Origin: Sphingobacterium populi
GTDB taxonomy: Bacteria > Bacteroidota > Bacteroidia > Sphingobacteriales > Sphingobacteriaceae
Direction of reading: 5' to 3'
DNA: 64,000 nucleotides
Assembly (NCBI RefSeq): GCF_001586775.1
Contig: NZ_LQXS01000005.1
Location: 124,001-188,000 of the forward strand
Shown here: in pieces, positions 35,920 through 45,689 of the stretch
Numbering within the stretch: position 1 is the stretch's first letter
Layout: each line of letters starts with the position of its first letter
Notes under the pieces: model-generated
Seen by the model: the letters and a program-made list of their open reading frames with translations, nothing else
Database searches by the model: none
Told to the model about the DNA's origin: nothing
Program-made: the position numbers and the translations under genes

Positions 35920-38298
35920 ATGTTAGAGAATTATCTAAAAATCATGTATCGAAATCTTTGGAGATACAAAGCCTATTCGTTGCTCAACATTCTTGGGCTT
36001 TCTATTGGCTTGGCCTCTACTTTTTTGATTTTTTTGTGGGTACAGCACGAACGCAGTTACGATCAGTTTCATGATAAGGCCGCGCAGACTTATCGTTTAA
36101 CCAGTGGCATATCAAAAGATTTTGTGGCGGCCACCACACCACCGCCCATCGGGCAAGAAATGGCCAGTAAAATCCCGGCAATTAAAGACCATTTGCGTCT
36201 AACTCATCGAGTAGATCATCTGTTTGAGCATGACGGAAAAAAATTCGAGGAAAAAGAAGGTTTTTATGCTGATTCGAACTTTTTATCATTTTTCTCCTTT
36301 ACGGTTTTGAAGGGCGATCCGAGTACTGCATTGCAAAATCCAGATGTCATTTTACTTACAGAAAAGATGGCGAATAAATATTTTGGCAGTACAGATGTTG
36401 TCGGTAAAACGTTGATCAGAGACAACAAAAATCCGGTTACGGTGTCTGCGGTTTTGGCCAATATCCCAAGCAATTCACATCTCCAATTCGACTATATTCT
36501 GCCGATCTCGGCGATAAAGGACAATGATTGGAAATACCCGAGTCAAGATTGGGGCAACTTTATTTATTACACCTACTTTCAGCTAGACGAGCAACTGACA
36601 CCTACAGCTGATGCCTTATCCAAGGTGACAGAAGAGATCATGCGTGAATATAAAACGCATACAGATGGCGTAATTGCTAAGACGCAATTCAAGCTGCAAC
36701 CTCTATCAGACATACACTTACACTCGCAAAACTTTCAGGTTGATGTTGCCGTACATGGACATTATTTGTATGTCAATACATTATCGCTAGTAGGTCTATT
36801 TATCCTAATTGTTGCTTGTATCAATTTTATGAATTTATCAACAGCACGATCTGCAAGGCGAGCTCGAGAAGTCGGTCTGCGCAAAGTCGTTGGCGCAGAT
36901 CGCAAACAGTTGATTACGCAGTTTTTAGGAGAATCATTATTGATAACTTCTCTGTCTGTCATCATTGCACTGGCGATAGCAATATTGGCTTTACCTGCTT
37001 TCGGCGGATTGATTGGGAAATCAATAAGCATTTCGCTATTTTCTCCAGAAATGGCCGGCTATTTAGTGACCATAGTGATTTTTACTAGCCTTTTTTCTGG
37101 CAGTTACCCCGCCATTTACCTGTCCAGCTTTAAACCACTTTTAGTGTTGAAAGGAATTTTAACATCACAGCGCAGTGGTCACCGTGTGTTTCGCAATGGT
37201 TTGGTAGTCGTGCAATTTGTTGTGTCTATCTTTTTGTTGGTGGGTACAATCGTTATTTACAAACAATTGGAATTCATCAAAAATCGAGATAACGGATTCG
37301 ATCGGTCAAACCTTCTCTATGTGCATATGACGGGAGATATCTGGGGCAAACAACAAACTTGGAAAAATGCACTAGCCGAAAACCAACTCACCAGCAATTT
37401 CACTATTACAGACGCTTTGCCATCCAATCTAGGTAGTGGTACGATAGATTACTGGTATGAAGGAAAAGATCCCAGTTCGGAGTTAGTCGTACCCATGATG
37501 GATGTTGACGCAGATTTTATCTCCGTTTTTGGTATGGAACTGCTGGCTGGCCGTACTTTCTCTAAGCTTTTCACAGATTCTACCAGCTATATGATCAATG
37601 AAAGCATGGCTGCTGTCATGGGACTTTCACCCGAAGAAGCTGTCGGAAAACCTTTTGCTGTTTGGAGTAAAAAAGGAACTATAGTTGGCGTGGTAAAAGA
37701 CTTCAACTTCAAACCGGTGAGTCAATCTGTCGGCCCACTCATGTTGCAATACAATGAATGGGGTGGCATGGCAGTAATACGTACACAACCAGGGAAATTA
37801 GAAGCGACTTTAGCTGCTGTGGAAGCAGTCAATACGAAACTAAATCCAAATTACCCGTTTAATTATGGCTTCTTCGATGAAGAGCTCACAAGATTGTACG
37901 AGAGCGAACAACGTTTGAGTAAATTGTTCGCGCTGTTTGCGGGCTTGGGGATTTTTATTTCTTGCCTAGGGCTATATGGGTTATCGGCATTTATGGCGGA
38001 GCAACGTTTTAAAGAAATTGGTATTCGCAAAGTGTTGGGATCTTCTACGATCGGCATCGTGACATTGCTGACTAAAAGCTTTATTGGACTTTTGATTGTA
38101 GCAATTATCGTGGCTATTCCTATATCGTGGTACGGTGCGGTGCAATGGCTGAATGGTTTTGCATATCGGATTGAGATGGGCATCTGGATTGCAACTTTAG
38201 CTTCGGCTATTGCATTGATCATCGCGTTGCTTACCGTCGGATATGAGTCGTTGAAAGCTGCTCTGATGAACCCGACGCGGAGTTTGAGAGACGATTAG
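35920..38298 (+). CDS. FtsX/MacB-type ABC transporter permease 7
   Basis: A 792-residue doubled FtsX permease starting MLENYLKIMYRNLWRYKAYS. Helix 1 is LLNILGLSIGLASTFLIFLWV. Coupling segment 1 is ARSARRAREVGLRKVVGAD and segment 2 is AEQRFKEIGIRKVLGSS. The tail is MNPTRSLRDD. It is separated from the DUF4097 gene by 162 bases that show no palindrome of the enhancer type, so it may have its own promoter. That gap holds no recognisable gene. No ATPase domain is present. The nearest intact ATPase is at 39554. Confidence 0.93.
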   Translation: MLENYLKIMYRNLWRYKAYSLLNILGLSIGLASTFLIFLWVQHERSYDQFHDKAAQTYRLTSGISKDFVAATTPPPIGQEMASKIPAIKDHLRLTHRVDHLFEHDGKKFEEKEGFYADSNFLSFFSFTVLKGDPSTALQNPDVILLTEKMANKYFGSTDVVGKTLIRDNKNPVTVSAVLANIPSNSHLQFDYILPISAIKDNDWKYPSQDWGNFIYYTYFQLDEQLTPTADALSKVTEEIMREYKTHTDGVIAKTQFKLQPLSDIHLHSQNFQVDVAVHGHYLYVNTLSLVGLFILIVACINFMNLSTARSARRAREVGLRKVVGADRKQLITQFLGESLLITSLSVIIALAIAILALPAFGGLIGKSISISLFSPEMAGYLVTIVIFTSLFSGSYPAIYLSSFKPLLVLKGILTSQRSGHRVFRNGLVVVQFVVSIFLLVGTIVIYKQLEFIKNRDNGFDRSNLLYVHMTGDIWGKQQTWKNALAENQLTSNFTITDALPSNLGSGTIDYWYEGKDPSSELVVPMMDVDADFISVFGMELLAGRTFSKLFTDSTSYMINESMAAVMGLSPEEAVGKPFAVWSKKGTIVGVVKDFNFKPVSQSVGPLMLQYNEWGGMAVIRTQPGKLEATLAAVEAVNTKLNPNYPFNYGFFDEELTRLYESEQRLSKLFALFAGLGIFISCLGLYGLSAFMAEQRFKEIGIRKVLGSSTIGIVTLLTKSFIGLLIVAIIVAIPISWYGAVQWLNGFAYRIEMGIWIATLASAIALIIALLTVGYESLKAALMNPTRSLRDD

Positions 38299-38435
38299 CA
38301 ATTGTTTGCGCAGCACTGTTTCAAGTACATATTGATTTATTGGTGTGTAAGAGATCTGTACGACATTTCAATCAAAAAAAAGCACTATATTAGAGAACAA
38401 TTACCTATATGATATAAACGCTAAATCGAAAAAGC

Positions 38436-39395
38436 ATGAATAAGTTAATCTCTCTAATTGCAGTTTCTTTGCTAAGTTGCAGTTCACTGGCTATTGCCCA
38501 ACAAAACCCCGTTTTCCCAGGAAATTATGCCGATCCTGAAGGAATTGTATATAATAATACCTACTGGATTTTTCCGACCTATTCTGCTCCTTATGAAGAG
38601 CAAATATTTTTTGATGCTTTCTCCTCCAAAGATTTGGTAAACTGGGAAAAACATGAACGCATTTTAGACAACAACGAAGTGAAATGGGCGAATAAAGCGA
38701 TGTGGGCACCTGCGGTTCTAGAGAAAGATGGCAAATACTATATATTTTTTGGTGCAAATGATGTACATCCAGGTGAAGTAGGTGGTATTGGTGTCGCAGT
38801 CGCTGACAAACCAGAAGGGCCTTACAAAGACTTGATCGGAAAACCATTGATTCAAGAAAATGTGAACGGAGCGCAACCAATTGATCAATTCGTTTTTAAA
38901 GATAAAGATGGCACGTATTACATGTATTACGGCGGTTGGAAACATTGTAATATGGTGAAGCTAAAACCGGATTTCACCGGAATACTGCCTTTCGAAGATG
39001 GTACTTTTTATAAAGAGGTCACTCCTGAAAATTATGTAGAAGGACCGTTTATGTTTATCAAAGATGGCAAATATTACTTCATGTGGTCCGAAGGTGGTTG
39101 GACAGGTCCAGATTACAAAGTAGCCTATGCGATTGCAGATTCGCCATTTGGCCCATTCAAACGTGTAAATACCATTCTAGAACAAGATCCTGAAATTGCG
39201 ACAGGTGCAGGTCACCATTCCGTAATTAAAGTACCAAACGAAGAGAAATATTTTATAGTATATCACCGTCGTCCGTTAGGAAAAACGAGCGCACACGACC
39301 GCGTGACCTGTATCGAAGAATTGCATTTCGACGAGCAAGGCTTGATCAAACCGGTGAAGATGACTTTCGAAGGCGTCAGCCATCCGCTAAAATAA
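38436..39395 (+). CDS. Glycoside hydrolase family 43 enzyme
   Basis: A 319-residue secreted five-bladed beta-propeller hydrolase. The signal peptide (residues 1-21) ends SSLAIA. The likely catalytic base Asp33 is in NYADPEG, and the general-acid Glu202 is in YVEGPFMF, the typical GH43 positions. A DQFVF segment (the pKa-modulating Asp region) lies near residue 150. GH43 enzymes hydrolyse arabinose- or xylose-containing side chains or, in some subfamilies, galactans. The subfamily cannot be named from sight. It sits between permease 7 and the ATPase without an obvious functional link to either. Confidence 0.88.
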   Translation: MNKLISLIAVSLLSCSSLAIAQQNPVFPGNYADPEGIVYNNTYWIFPTYSAPYEEQIFFDAFSSKDLVNWEKHERILDNNEVKWANKAMWAPAVLEKDGKYYIFFGANDVHPGEVGGIGVAVADKPEGPYKDLIGKPLIQENVNGAQPIDQFVFKDKDGTYYMYYGGWKHCNMVKLKPDFTGILPFEDGTFYKEVTPENYVEGPFMFIKDGKYYFMWSEGGWTGPDYKVAYAIADSPFGPFKRVNTILEQDPEIATGAGHHSVIKVPNEEKYFIVYHRRPLGKTSAHDRVTCIEELHFDEQGLIKPVKMTFEGVSHPLK

Positions 39396-39418
39396 TACGC
39401 AGCCATTGCTAGTCAAGC

Positions 39419-39434
39419 TGTTCGGAATTGAACA
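39419..39434. promoter_or_regulatory. Enhancer-like palindrome C1
   Basis: TGTTCGGAATTGAACA, same 16-bp palindrome type, upstream of the ATPase gene. Confidence 0.6.
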
Positions 39435-39440
39435 AAAAAG

Positions 39441-39456
39441 TGTTCAGTTCCGAACA
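39441..39456. promoter_or_regulatory. Enhancer-like palindrome C2
   Basis: TGTTCAGTTCCGAACA, 22 bp (start to start) from C1. Its right edge is 54 bases before the GG of the following -24-like element. Confidence 0.6.
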
Positions 39457-39507
39457 TTGCCAAAACACAACCACATCATACTAGCTGACTAACAATACAT
39501 TACGACT

Positions 39508-39523
39508 CTGGCACATCCTTAGA
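39508..39523 (+). promoter_or_regulatory. Putative sigma-54 promoter of the ATPase gene
   Basis: CTGGCAC at 39508-39514 is a strong -24 element. GG-N10 falls on GA at 39522-39523, so the -12 element is imperfect, the same deviation as on the tolC side. It lies 30 bases before the ATG. Confidence 0.5.
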
Positions 39524-39553
39524 CAGAAGATCTATCATAAAGCCATTGCATAC

Positions 39554-40219
39554 ATGATCGAACTACAACATATTTTCAAGTGGTACAACGTCGGAGGTAC
39601 GAAGACATTTGTACTAAAAGACATTAACCTACGTATAGAACAAGGAGAGTTTATCTCCATTATGGGCCCTTCGGGATCGGGAAAATCCACGTTATTGCAT
39701 ATTTTAGGAAATCTGGATACGCCTGACGAGGGATCCTATCTTTTCTTGGAAGAAGATGTATACGCATTGAAAAGCCGCAAGAGAGCAGAACTTTTCCAGT
39801 CGCGTGTAGGATTCGTTTTTCAATCTTATCACCTTATAGATGAGCTTACGGTATACGAAAACATCGAAACGCCATTGATCTATAAAAACATTTCTAGTTC
39901 GGAGCGAAGAGCCATTGTAGGAGATATGCTGGACCGTTTTGGCATTGTCGGAAAAAAGGATCTTTTTCCAAATCAATTATCGGGCGGACAACAACAAATC
40001 GTAGGTATCGCGCGCGCTTTGGCAGGATCTCCGAACCTTATTTTGGCGGATGAACCCACAGGCAACCTCAATTCTCAACAGGGTGAAGATGTGATGAAGT
40101 TATTTAAACAGTTGAACGAAGAGGGCGTTACGATCGTGCAGGTGACGCACTCAGAGAAAAACGCAGAATACGGTAACCGCATCATCAACTTATTAGACGG
40201 ACAGCTTAAGAAAGATTAA
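39554..40219 (+). CDS. MacB/LolD-type ABC transporter ATPase
   Basis: A 221-residue intact nucleotide-binding subunit. Walker A is GPSGSGKST, the Q-loop is [16 protein letters not shown], the signature is [15 protein letters not shown] (Ile where the other copy has Arg), Walker B is [11 protein letters not shown] and the switch is VQVTHS. It would hydrolyse ATP for one or more of the orphan FtsX-type permeases in the window. The first ATPase (16466) is frame-broken, so this may be the only working engine here. It is preceded by palindromes C1/C2 and a -24-like element, which puts it in the proposed regulon. Confidence 0.95.
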   Translation: MIELQHIFKWYNVGGTKTFVLKDINLRIEQGEFISIMGPSGSGKSTLLHILGNLDTPDEGSYLFLEEDVYALKSRKRAELFQSRVGFVFQSYHLIDELTVYENIETPLIYKNISSSERRAIVGDMLDRFGIVGKKDLFPNQLSGGQQQIVGIARALAGSPNLILADEPTGNLNSQQGEDVMKLFKQLNEEGVTIVQVTHSEKNAEYGNRIINLLDGQLKKD

Positions 40220-40251
40220 TATCGCCTAATGTTATCTTAGGTGCACCAATT

Positions 40252-40289
40252 AAAAAGCGCTATGAAGATTGATCTTCATAGCGCTTTTT
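40252..40289. terminator. Bidirectional terminator between ATPase and GH92 genes
   Basis: Perfect 18-bp arms (40252-40269 and 40272-40289) around GCGCTATGAAGAT, flanked by A and T runs. It serves the convergent ATPase and GH92 transcripts. Confidence 0.88.
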
Positions 40290-40313
40290 TGTGTTTTGCC
40301 AGACACTACTTTA

Positions 40314-42653
40314 TTAAGCCTTTTTATTGGGTTTGGCTCCCATCTTGAATTGCAATTTTCCGCCATTCACGATGTCTTCATGCTTTAAGATGTAGCCTTT
40401 CAATGGTTTTCCATTCAAACGTACTTCTTGTACATAGACATTTTTTTCACTTTGATTGATGGCTTCCACTTCGAAAGTTTTTCCATTCTCCAATTGGACA
40501 GATGCTGATTGCACTAATGGACTACCTAACCAATAATCGGTAGAACCTGGCGCCACCGGATAAAAACCCAAACTTGAGAACAAATACCAAGCACTCATCT
40601 GTCCACAGTCATCATTTCCACCTAAGCCATCTGCCCCGTTGTGATACTGATCTTTTAAGATTTTGCGGATCCACTCTTGGGATTTCCATCCTTCGCCAGC
40701 CAACTGATACAAGTATACGACGTGATGTGCCGGTTCATTGCCGTGCACATAATTGCCAATAATTCCTTCACGCGTAATATCTTCTGTGTGCTCGAAAAAT
40801 TTGTCGGGAAGGTGCATCGTGAACAAAGAATCCAGATAGGTTGCCAATTTCTTTTTGCCTCCAATCAATTCCATCAATCCTTCTGGGTTATGTGGCACAT
40901 ACAGGCTATAGTTCCACGTATTGCCTTCAATAAATCCTTGACCGTGTGTTTCTAACACATCGAATTGCTCACGAAACTTTCCTTGCGCATCTTTCGGACG
41001 CATAAAGCCGATCGATGGATCAAACATATTGCGCCAGTTTTCAGCTCGTTTGGCAAAAATCTGATAGTCGGCCTCACGATTTAAGTGCTTCGCCAATTGT
41101 GCGATGCACCAATCATCGTAAGCATATTCCAAGGTATTGGAAACTGAGGTTCCATTGCTTTCATCAGGAATATAACCCAAATCAATGTAATCTCCAATGC
41201 CTTCATACCGACGGTAATTGGCTGTCGCAATACAGGCATCCAATGCTTTGTTGGCATCGCCCTTGTACACGCCTTTCAAAATCGCATCTGCAATAACAGA
41301 AACGCTGTGATAGCCACTCATGCACCAATTATCATTACCATAATGCGACCATATTGGCAACATTTTCAGCGTGCTCTGATCATAGTGCGCCATCATCGAA
41401 GCCACCATATCCGAGTTTCGCGAAGGATTTATCAAGTTCATATACGGATGAAAAGCGCGAAAAGTATCCCACAAGGAGAATGAAGAATAGTTGACAAAAC
41501 CATCCGCTTGATGCACCTGATGATCCAAGCCACGGTATTGCCCATTCACGTCCATATACTCGGTTGGCATCAGCGCTGCATGGTACATCGCGGTGTAGAA
41601 ATTAACATAATCAGCTTCCGTAGGCAACTTCGCTTGAATACGACCTAATTCTTTCTCCCAAAGATCCTGACCTTCGCGTTTGGTACGTTCGAAATCCCAG
41701 TGCGGCACTTCTGCTTCCATATTCGCCAGCGCATTGTTCGTACTTACGGGCGATATTGCCAACTTCACTTGAATTTCTTCGTTAGCTGCTACATCAAAGT
41801 CGAAGTGCATACGGATTTTCGTGCCAGCGATGTCTGGAAAATTATCCGTCTGATCAAACTTGCGCCAGAAGCCTTTGTATACTTGTTGCTTTTCAAAGTT
41901 CTTGGTACCATAATTTTTAAATGGTTTGGAGAATTTCATCGCAAAATGCACGACACGGGTTCTTGCCCATCCGTGCGTTTGGCGATATCCTACAATAGTA
42001 TGGTCGTCTAGCACACGCGCTACCGTCCACACATTTTTATCATCGTAATTATAGATACCGTGCATCAGGTCGAAAACGATATGACTCTCGCCTGCTTGAC
42101 TAAAAGTATATTTATGATGACCAACGCGCGCACTTGTCGTAAGCTCGGCGGTGATGTTGTGTGCATCTAATTTTACTTTGTAATAATTTGCTGCAGCTGT
42201 TTCATTGTCATGGCTAAATGCCGAACGGTAACCGCTGCCCGGTTTATCTGCTGTACCGGGATTTAGTTTCAATGCACCGCTGGCGGGCATCAACAAGAAA
42301 TCACCCAAATCCGAATGCCCCGTACCGCTAAAATGCGTATGGCTGAAACCGACAATCGTTGGATCACTGTATTGATAACCCGCGCAGTATTTGTACACAT
42401 CTCCATTGTACTTTCCGTTTACGGCGTATGGTATCGTATCGGTATCCGGACTTAGCTGCACGGAACCAAACGGTACCGTGGGTCCTGGATAGGTATGTCC
42501 CATTTTGGCCGTGCCAATCATCGGATCAACATAATCCACAAGTCTTTTTTCTTGCGCTTGCGAAGCAACAGCCAGATGTAGCAAACTCACTACACCAAAA
42601 GTGCGCAGGCATTCCTGCCAGCGCACTTTATTAGCTAAACCTAAGTTTATCAT
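40314..42653 (-). CDS. GH92 alpha-mannosidase (Glu acid present)
   Basis: A 779-residue secreted enzyme. The signal-like N-terminus runs to about residue 33 (HLAVASQAQ). A beta-sandwich domain (YVDPMIGTAKMGHTYPGPTV) and an (alpha/alpha)6 barrel follow, as in GH92 exo-alpha-mannosidases, calcium-dependent inverting enzymes that trim N-glycans and fungal mannan. The motif HGNEPAHH places Glu640 at the position of the general acid known in GH92. GGNDDCGQMSAWYLFSSLGF supplies the conserved Asp-containing region. Its ATG overlaps the stop of the upstream GH92 gene (TAATG), so translation is probably coupled. Confidence 0.95.
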   Translation of the reverse strand: MINLGLANKVRWQECLRTFGVVSLLHLAVASQAQEKRLVDYVDPMIGTAKMGHTYPGPTVPFGSVQLSPDTDTIPYAVNGKYNGDVYKYCAGYQYSDPTIVGFSHTHFSGTGHSDLGDFLLMPASGALKLNPGTADKPGSGYRSAFSHDNETAAANYYKVKLDAHNITAELTTSARVGHHKYTFSQAGESHIVFDLMHGIYNYDDKNVWTVARVLDDHTIVGYRQTHGWARTRVVHFAMKFSKPFKNYGTKNFEKQQVYKGFWRKFDQTDNFPDIAGTKIRMHFDFDVAANEEIQVKLAISPVSTNNALANMEAEVPHWDFERTKREGQDLWEKELGRIQAKLPTEADYVNFYTAMYHAALMPTEYMDVNGQYRGLDHQVHQADGFVNYSSFSLWDTFRAFHPYMNLINPSRNSDMVASMMAHYDQSTLKMLPIWSHYGNDNWCMSGYHSVSVIADAILKGVYKGDANKALDACIATANYRRYEGIGDYIDLGYIPDESNGTSVSNTLEYAYDDWCIAQLAKHLNREADYQIFAKRAENWRNMFDPSIGFMRPKDAQGKFREQFDVLETHGQGFIEGNTWNYSLYVPHNPEGLMELIGGKKKLATYLDSLFTMHLPDKFFEHTEDITREGIIGNYVHGNEPAHHVVYLYQLAGEGWKSQEWIRKILKDQYHNGADGLGGNDDCGQMSAWYLFSSLGFYPVAPGSTDYWLGSPLVQSASVQLENGKTFEVEAINQSEKNVYVQEVRLNGKPLKGYILKHEDIVNGGKLQFKMGAKPNKKA

Positions 42654-44965
42654 TATTTGTATTTTCCTTCCATTTCTAAACTCAACGAATACGGGAAGTC
42701 TTTTGCAGATGTTCCGCGTTGCGTATTAGGCTGCGCTCCCATCGAGAAGTCAATTTTAGCACCTTTTTGCAACTGTTCGTGGGTGATGAAGTTTTTGGCA
42801 TGCGCTTTACCGTCAACGTTCAGTTGTTGTACATAACGATTGTCTGCAGTATTGTTTGCTGCTTGGATTGATACCGTCTTGCCATTGGCCAATGTGATCT
42901 CCGCTTGATCAAATAAAGGCGATCCGAAGATGTACTCATTGGTAGCCGGACATACCGGATAGAATCCTAACGCAGAGAATACATACCAAGCCGAAGTTTG
43001 TCCATTATCCTCATCACCACAATATCCATCTGGATGCGGCGTGTACATACGATCCATGGTCTCACGTGCCCAATATTGTGTTTTCCAAGGTTCGCCTGCA
43101 TAATTATACAAATAGATCATGTGCTGAATCGGCTGATTACCGTGTGCATATTGCCCCATATTCGCTACTTGCATTTCACGAATCTCGTGAATCACGCCGC
43201 CATAATAACTTTCGTCATAAATTGGAGGTAAAGAGAACACAGAATCCAATTTGGTGGTGAATGACTTGTGACCGCCCATCAAACGTGCCAAACCTTCCAC
43301 ATCGTGGAATACCGACCACGTGTAATGCCAGCTATTCCCTTCGGTGAATGCATCGCCCCAAGTGAATGGGTTGAATGGCGATTGGAAAGAGCCATCTTTA
43401 TTCTTACCGCGCATCAATCCAGTTGCTGGATCGAACAAGTGCTTGTAGTTCATGCTACGCGCGCGGTACAATTCGATATCTTTCTTTGGTTTTTTCAATG
43501 CCTTTGCCAATTGATAAATGGCAAAATCATCGTACGCGTATTCCAACGTTCTAGCCGCATTTTCGTTGATTCCGACATCGTAAGGCACGTATCCTAGCTC
43601 CAAGTAATATGGCGCTCCTGCACGACCAACTGCGGTCATTGGGCCTTCATTGTTTGCACCGTTTAATAATGCTTCGTACAAGGTTTCGATATCATAACCC
43701 CGCAATCCTTTGATGTGCGCATCCGACACGACAGAAGCCGAGTTGTTTCCCACCATGATGTTGGCATAACCCGGGCTGCTCCACTCCGGCAACCAACCGC
43801 CTTCTTTGTACGCGTTGGCCAATCCTTCTTGCATCTCCACATTGATTTCTGGATAAACCAAATTCAAGAATGGATATAGCGCGCGAAACGTATCCCAAAA
43901 ACCCGTACCGGCAAACATACGGCCAGGTAAGATCTTGCCATTGTATGGACTCCAGTGCACAGGCTCATTATTCGCATCCAACTCGTACAATTTGTTTGGA
44001 AACAATACTGTTCTGTACAAACAAGAGTAGAACGTTTTTAACTGATCGTGCGTACCACCGCCTACTTTTACGCGGCTCAATGTTTGATGCCAAGCTTCTT
44101 TTGCTTCGTCATGCACGTTCGCAAACGATTTAGCACCGACTTCGCGAGAAAGATTTAGTTCGGCTTGTTCGTAGCTAATGAATGATGATGCTACGCGCAT
44201 ATTGACTTGTTCGCCACGTTTAGTTTTGAAACCTACAATGGCTCCAGTGTGGTTTCCAGCTGCTGCTTGCTCGTTAGCCGCTTGATATACGCTGTCTTTC
44301 CAAATTTTAGTAAACGTGATGTCTTTGTCGAAGTAGATAACAAAGTAGTTTTTGAAGTTCTCATATTTTCCGCGGCTGTAACGGCTCGAGTAACCGACAA
44401 TTTTATTTTCTTCTGGGATGAATTTCACTTCCGATCCTCTATCGAATGCATCGATAGCCACAAAGGAGCTATCATTTTCAGGAAAAGTGATGCGGAAGAC
44501 TGCAGCACGCTCAGTTGGTGTGATCTCTGTTGTCACATCAGCATCTGCTAAATACACACTGTAATAGTACGGTTTCGCTGTCTCCGATTTATGTGAAAAC
44601 CAGCTTGCCCGTTTGTTTTGATCGATCTCAGGCGTACCACTTCCCGGCATGATGGAGAATTGGCCGTAATCATTCATCCAAGGAGAAGGTTGGTGGGTTT
44701 GTTTGAATCCGCGAAGCTTATCAGATGCATAAGTATACATCCAGCCGTCGCCCATCTTTCCAGTTTGCGGACTCCAGAAGTTCATTCCCCATGGCACTGC
44801 AATGGCGGGATAAGTATTTCCATTAGACATGGATACTTTGGAATCAGTTCCCATAAGGGTGTTTACCCATTCTTCAGGTTTTTCTACCTGAGCGATCTGT
44901 TGGGCAGAAAGTGCCCCTATCGAAAACAAAAATGATAGGGAGTAAAATAAATAACGAAGGTTCAT
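42653..44965 (-). CDS. GH92-family hydrolase with Gln at the acid position
   Basis: A 770-residue secreted GH92 protein. The signal peptide (about residues 1-21, ending GALSA) precedes the N-terminal beta-sandwich (EWVNTLMGTDSKVSMSNG) and the alpha/alpha barrel. The CGDEDNGQTSAWYVFSALGF block is intact. The general-acid motif reads HGNQPIQH: Gln611 (codon 43133-43135) replaces the usual Glu. In characterised GH92 enzymes a Gln here goes with hydrolysis of mannose-1-phosphate diesters, where no acid is needed. That specificity is an inference for this protein. The next gene, a normal GH92, overlaps by one base. Confidence 0.93.
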   Translation of the reverse strand: MNLRYLFYSLSFLFSIGALSAQQIAQVEKPEEWVNTLMGTDSKVSMSNGNTYPAIAVPWGMNFWSPQTGKMGDGWMYTYASDKLRGFKQTHQPSPWMNDYGQFSIMPGSGTPEIDQNKRASWFSHKSETAKPYYYSVYLADADVTTEITPTERAAVFRITFPENDSSFVAIDAFDRGSEVKFIPEENKIVGYSSRYSRGKYENFKNYFVIYFDKDITFTKIWKDSVYQAANEQAAAGNHTGAIVGFKTKRGEQVNMRVASSFISYEQAELNLSREVGAKSFANVHDEAKEAWHQTLSRVKVGGGTHDQLKTFYSCLYRTVLFPNKLYELDANNEPVHWSPYNGKILPGRMFAGTGFWDTFRALYPFLNLVYPEINVEMQEGLANAYKEGGWLPEWSSPGYANIMVGNNSASVVSDAHIKGLRGYDIETLYEALLNGANNEGPMTAVGRAGAPYYLELGYVPYDVGINENAARTLEYAYDDFAIYQLAKALKKPKKDIELYRARSMNYKHLFDPATGLMRGKNKDGSFQSPFNPFTWGDAFTEGNSWHYTWSVFHDVEGLARLMGGHKSFTTKLDSVFSLPPIYDESYYGGVIHEIREMQVANMGQYAHGNQPIQHMIYLYNYAGEPWKTQYWARETMDRMYTPHPDGYCGDEDNGQTSAWYVFSALGFYPVCPATNEYIFGSPLFDQAEITLANGKTVSIQAANNTADNRYVQQLNVDGKAHAKNFITHEQLQKGAKIDFSMGAQPNTQRGTSAKDFPYSLSLEMEGKYK

Positions 44966-44990
44966 AATTCGAATATACTAAAAAAATGTT

Positions 44991-45689
44991 CTAAGCTTTG
45001 TTGGCGGCCACGTAGGCATCCCAAAGCGCATCAAGTTCCATACCGGTAAGATTTGTCCAGATTTCAGGAGTATACGTTTTTTCACGCATTGCGGCATCTA
45101 GTTTCTTCACAGTACCTTTTTTCTTATTATTCTCTATCCAATCCAAGAATCGAGCGGATATTCGATAGCTACTTTTATAATGGTGATCATCTTTAAGTGC
45201 TGGCAAAGACCAATTGCCCGCTTCGTTGTTTACGCCATATTTGTAGCGAACGTAATCGGCAATACCTTCGACCAGCCATCCTGGTCCACTGCGTGCCGGA
45301 TAGGCTTGTACGATATGCATCACTTCGTGCGTCACGACGTCGATATCTTCTGGCATTTTTTCCATCCAAGCTTGTGCGATCACAATCTTACCATTGTGTG
45401 CGTAAGCCACTCCATCATAGGTAGTGTCGATCGTAATGTATACTTCTTTCAGGGAATTTGGATTGAAATCCTTTACCAACTTAGGATAATTTGTAAAAAA
45501 AACGTCTATAAGGCGCTTTTGCTGTGCAGCATCAAAATCGGGATTCTGCGCATGAAAATGCAAGGTATACCCTTTCTTAGTAATTGTTTGTGGCTGTTGT
45601 GCATGCAGCGCAACAGGAATAAAAAGCACTAATAGCATACTTAAATTTAGGATGCGTAGCACAGGTTGGTGATTAAAATAATGTAACAT
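44991..45689 (-). CDS. Basic secretory protein (BSP)-family metallopeptidase
   Basis: A 232-residue secreted protein. The signal peptide (about residues 1-30, ending ALHAQ) is followed by a zincin-like domain. HEVMH in DVVTHEVMHIVQAYP is the zinc motif, and WLVEGIADYVRYKYGV supplies the third-ligand helix, the pattern of the plant-type BSP family. It is presumed to be a peptidase of the periplasm or outside. It lies 25 bases before the GH92 pair on the same strand, so the three are probably one transcript, suggesting joint attack on glycoproteins. Confidence 0.85.
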   Translation of the reverse strand: MLHYFNHQPVLRILNLSMLLVLFIPVALHAQQPQTITKKGYTLHFHAQNPDFDAAQQKRLIDVFFTNYPKLVKDFNPNSLKEVYITIDTTYDGVAYAHNGKIVIAQAWMEKMPEDIDVVTHEVMHIVQAYPARSGPGWLVEGIADYVRYKYGVNNEAGNWSLPALKDDHHYKSSYRISARFLDWIENNKKKGTVKKLDAAMREKTYTPEIWTNLTGMELDALWDAYVAANKA

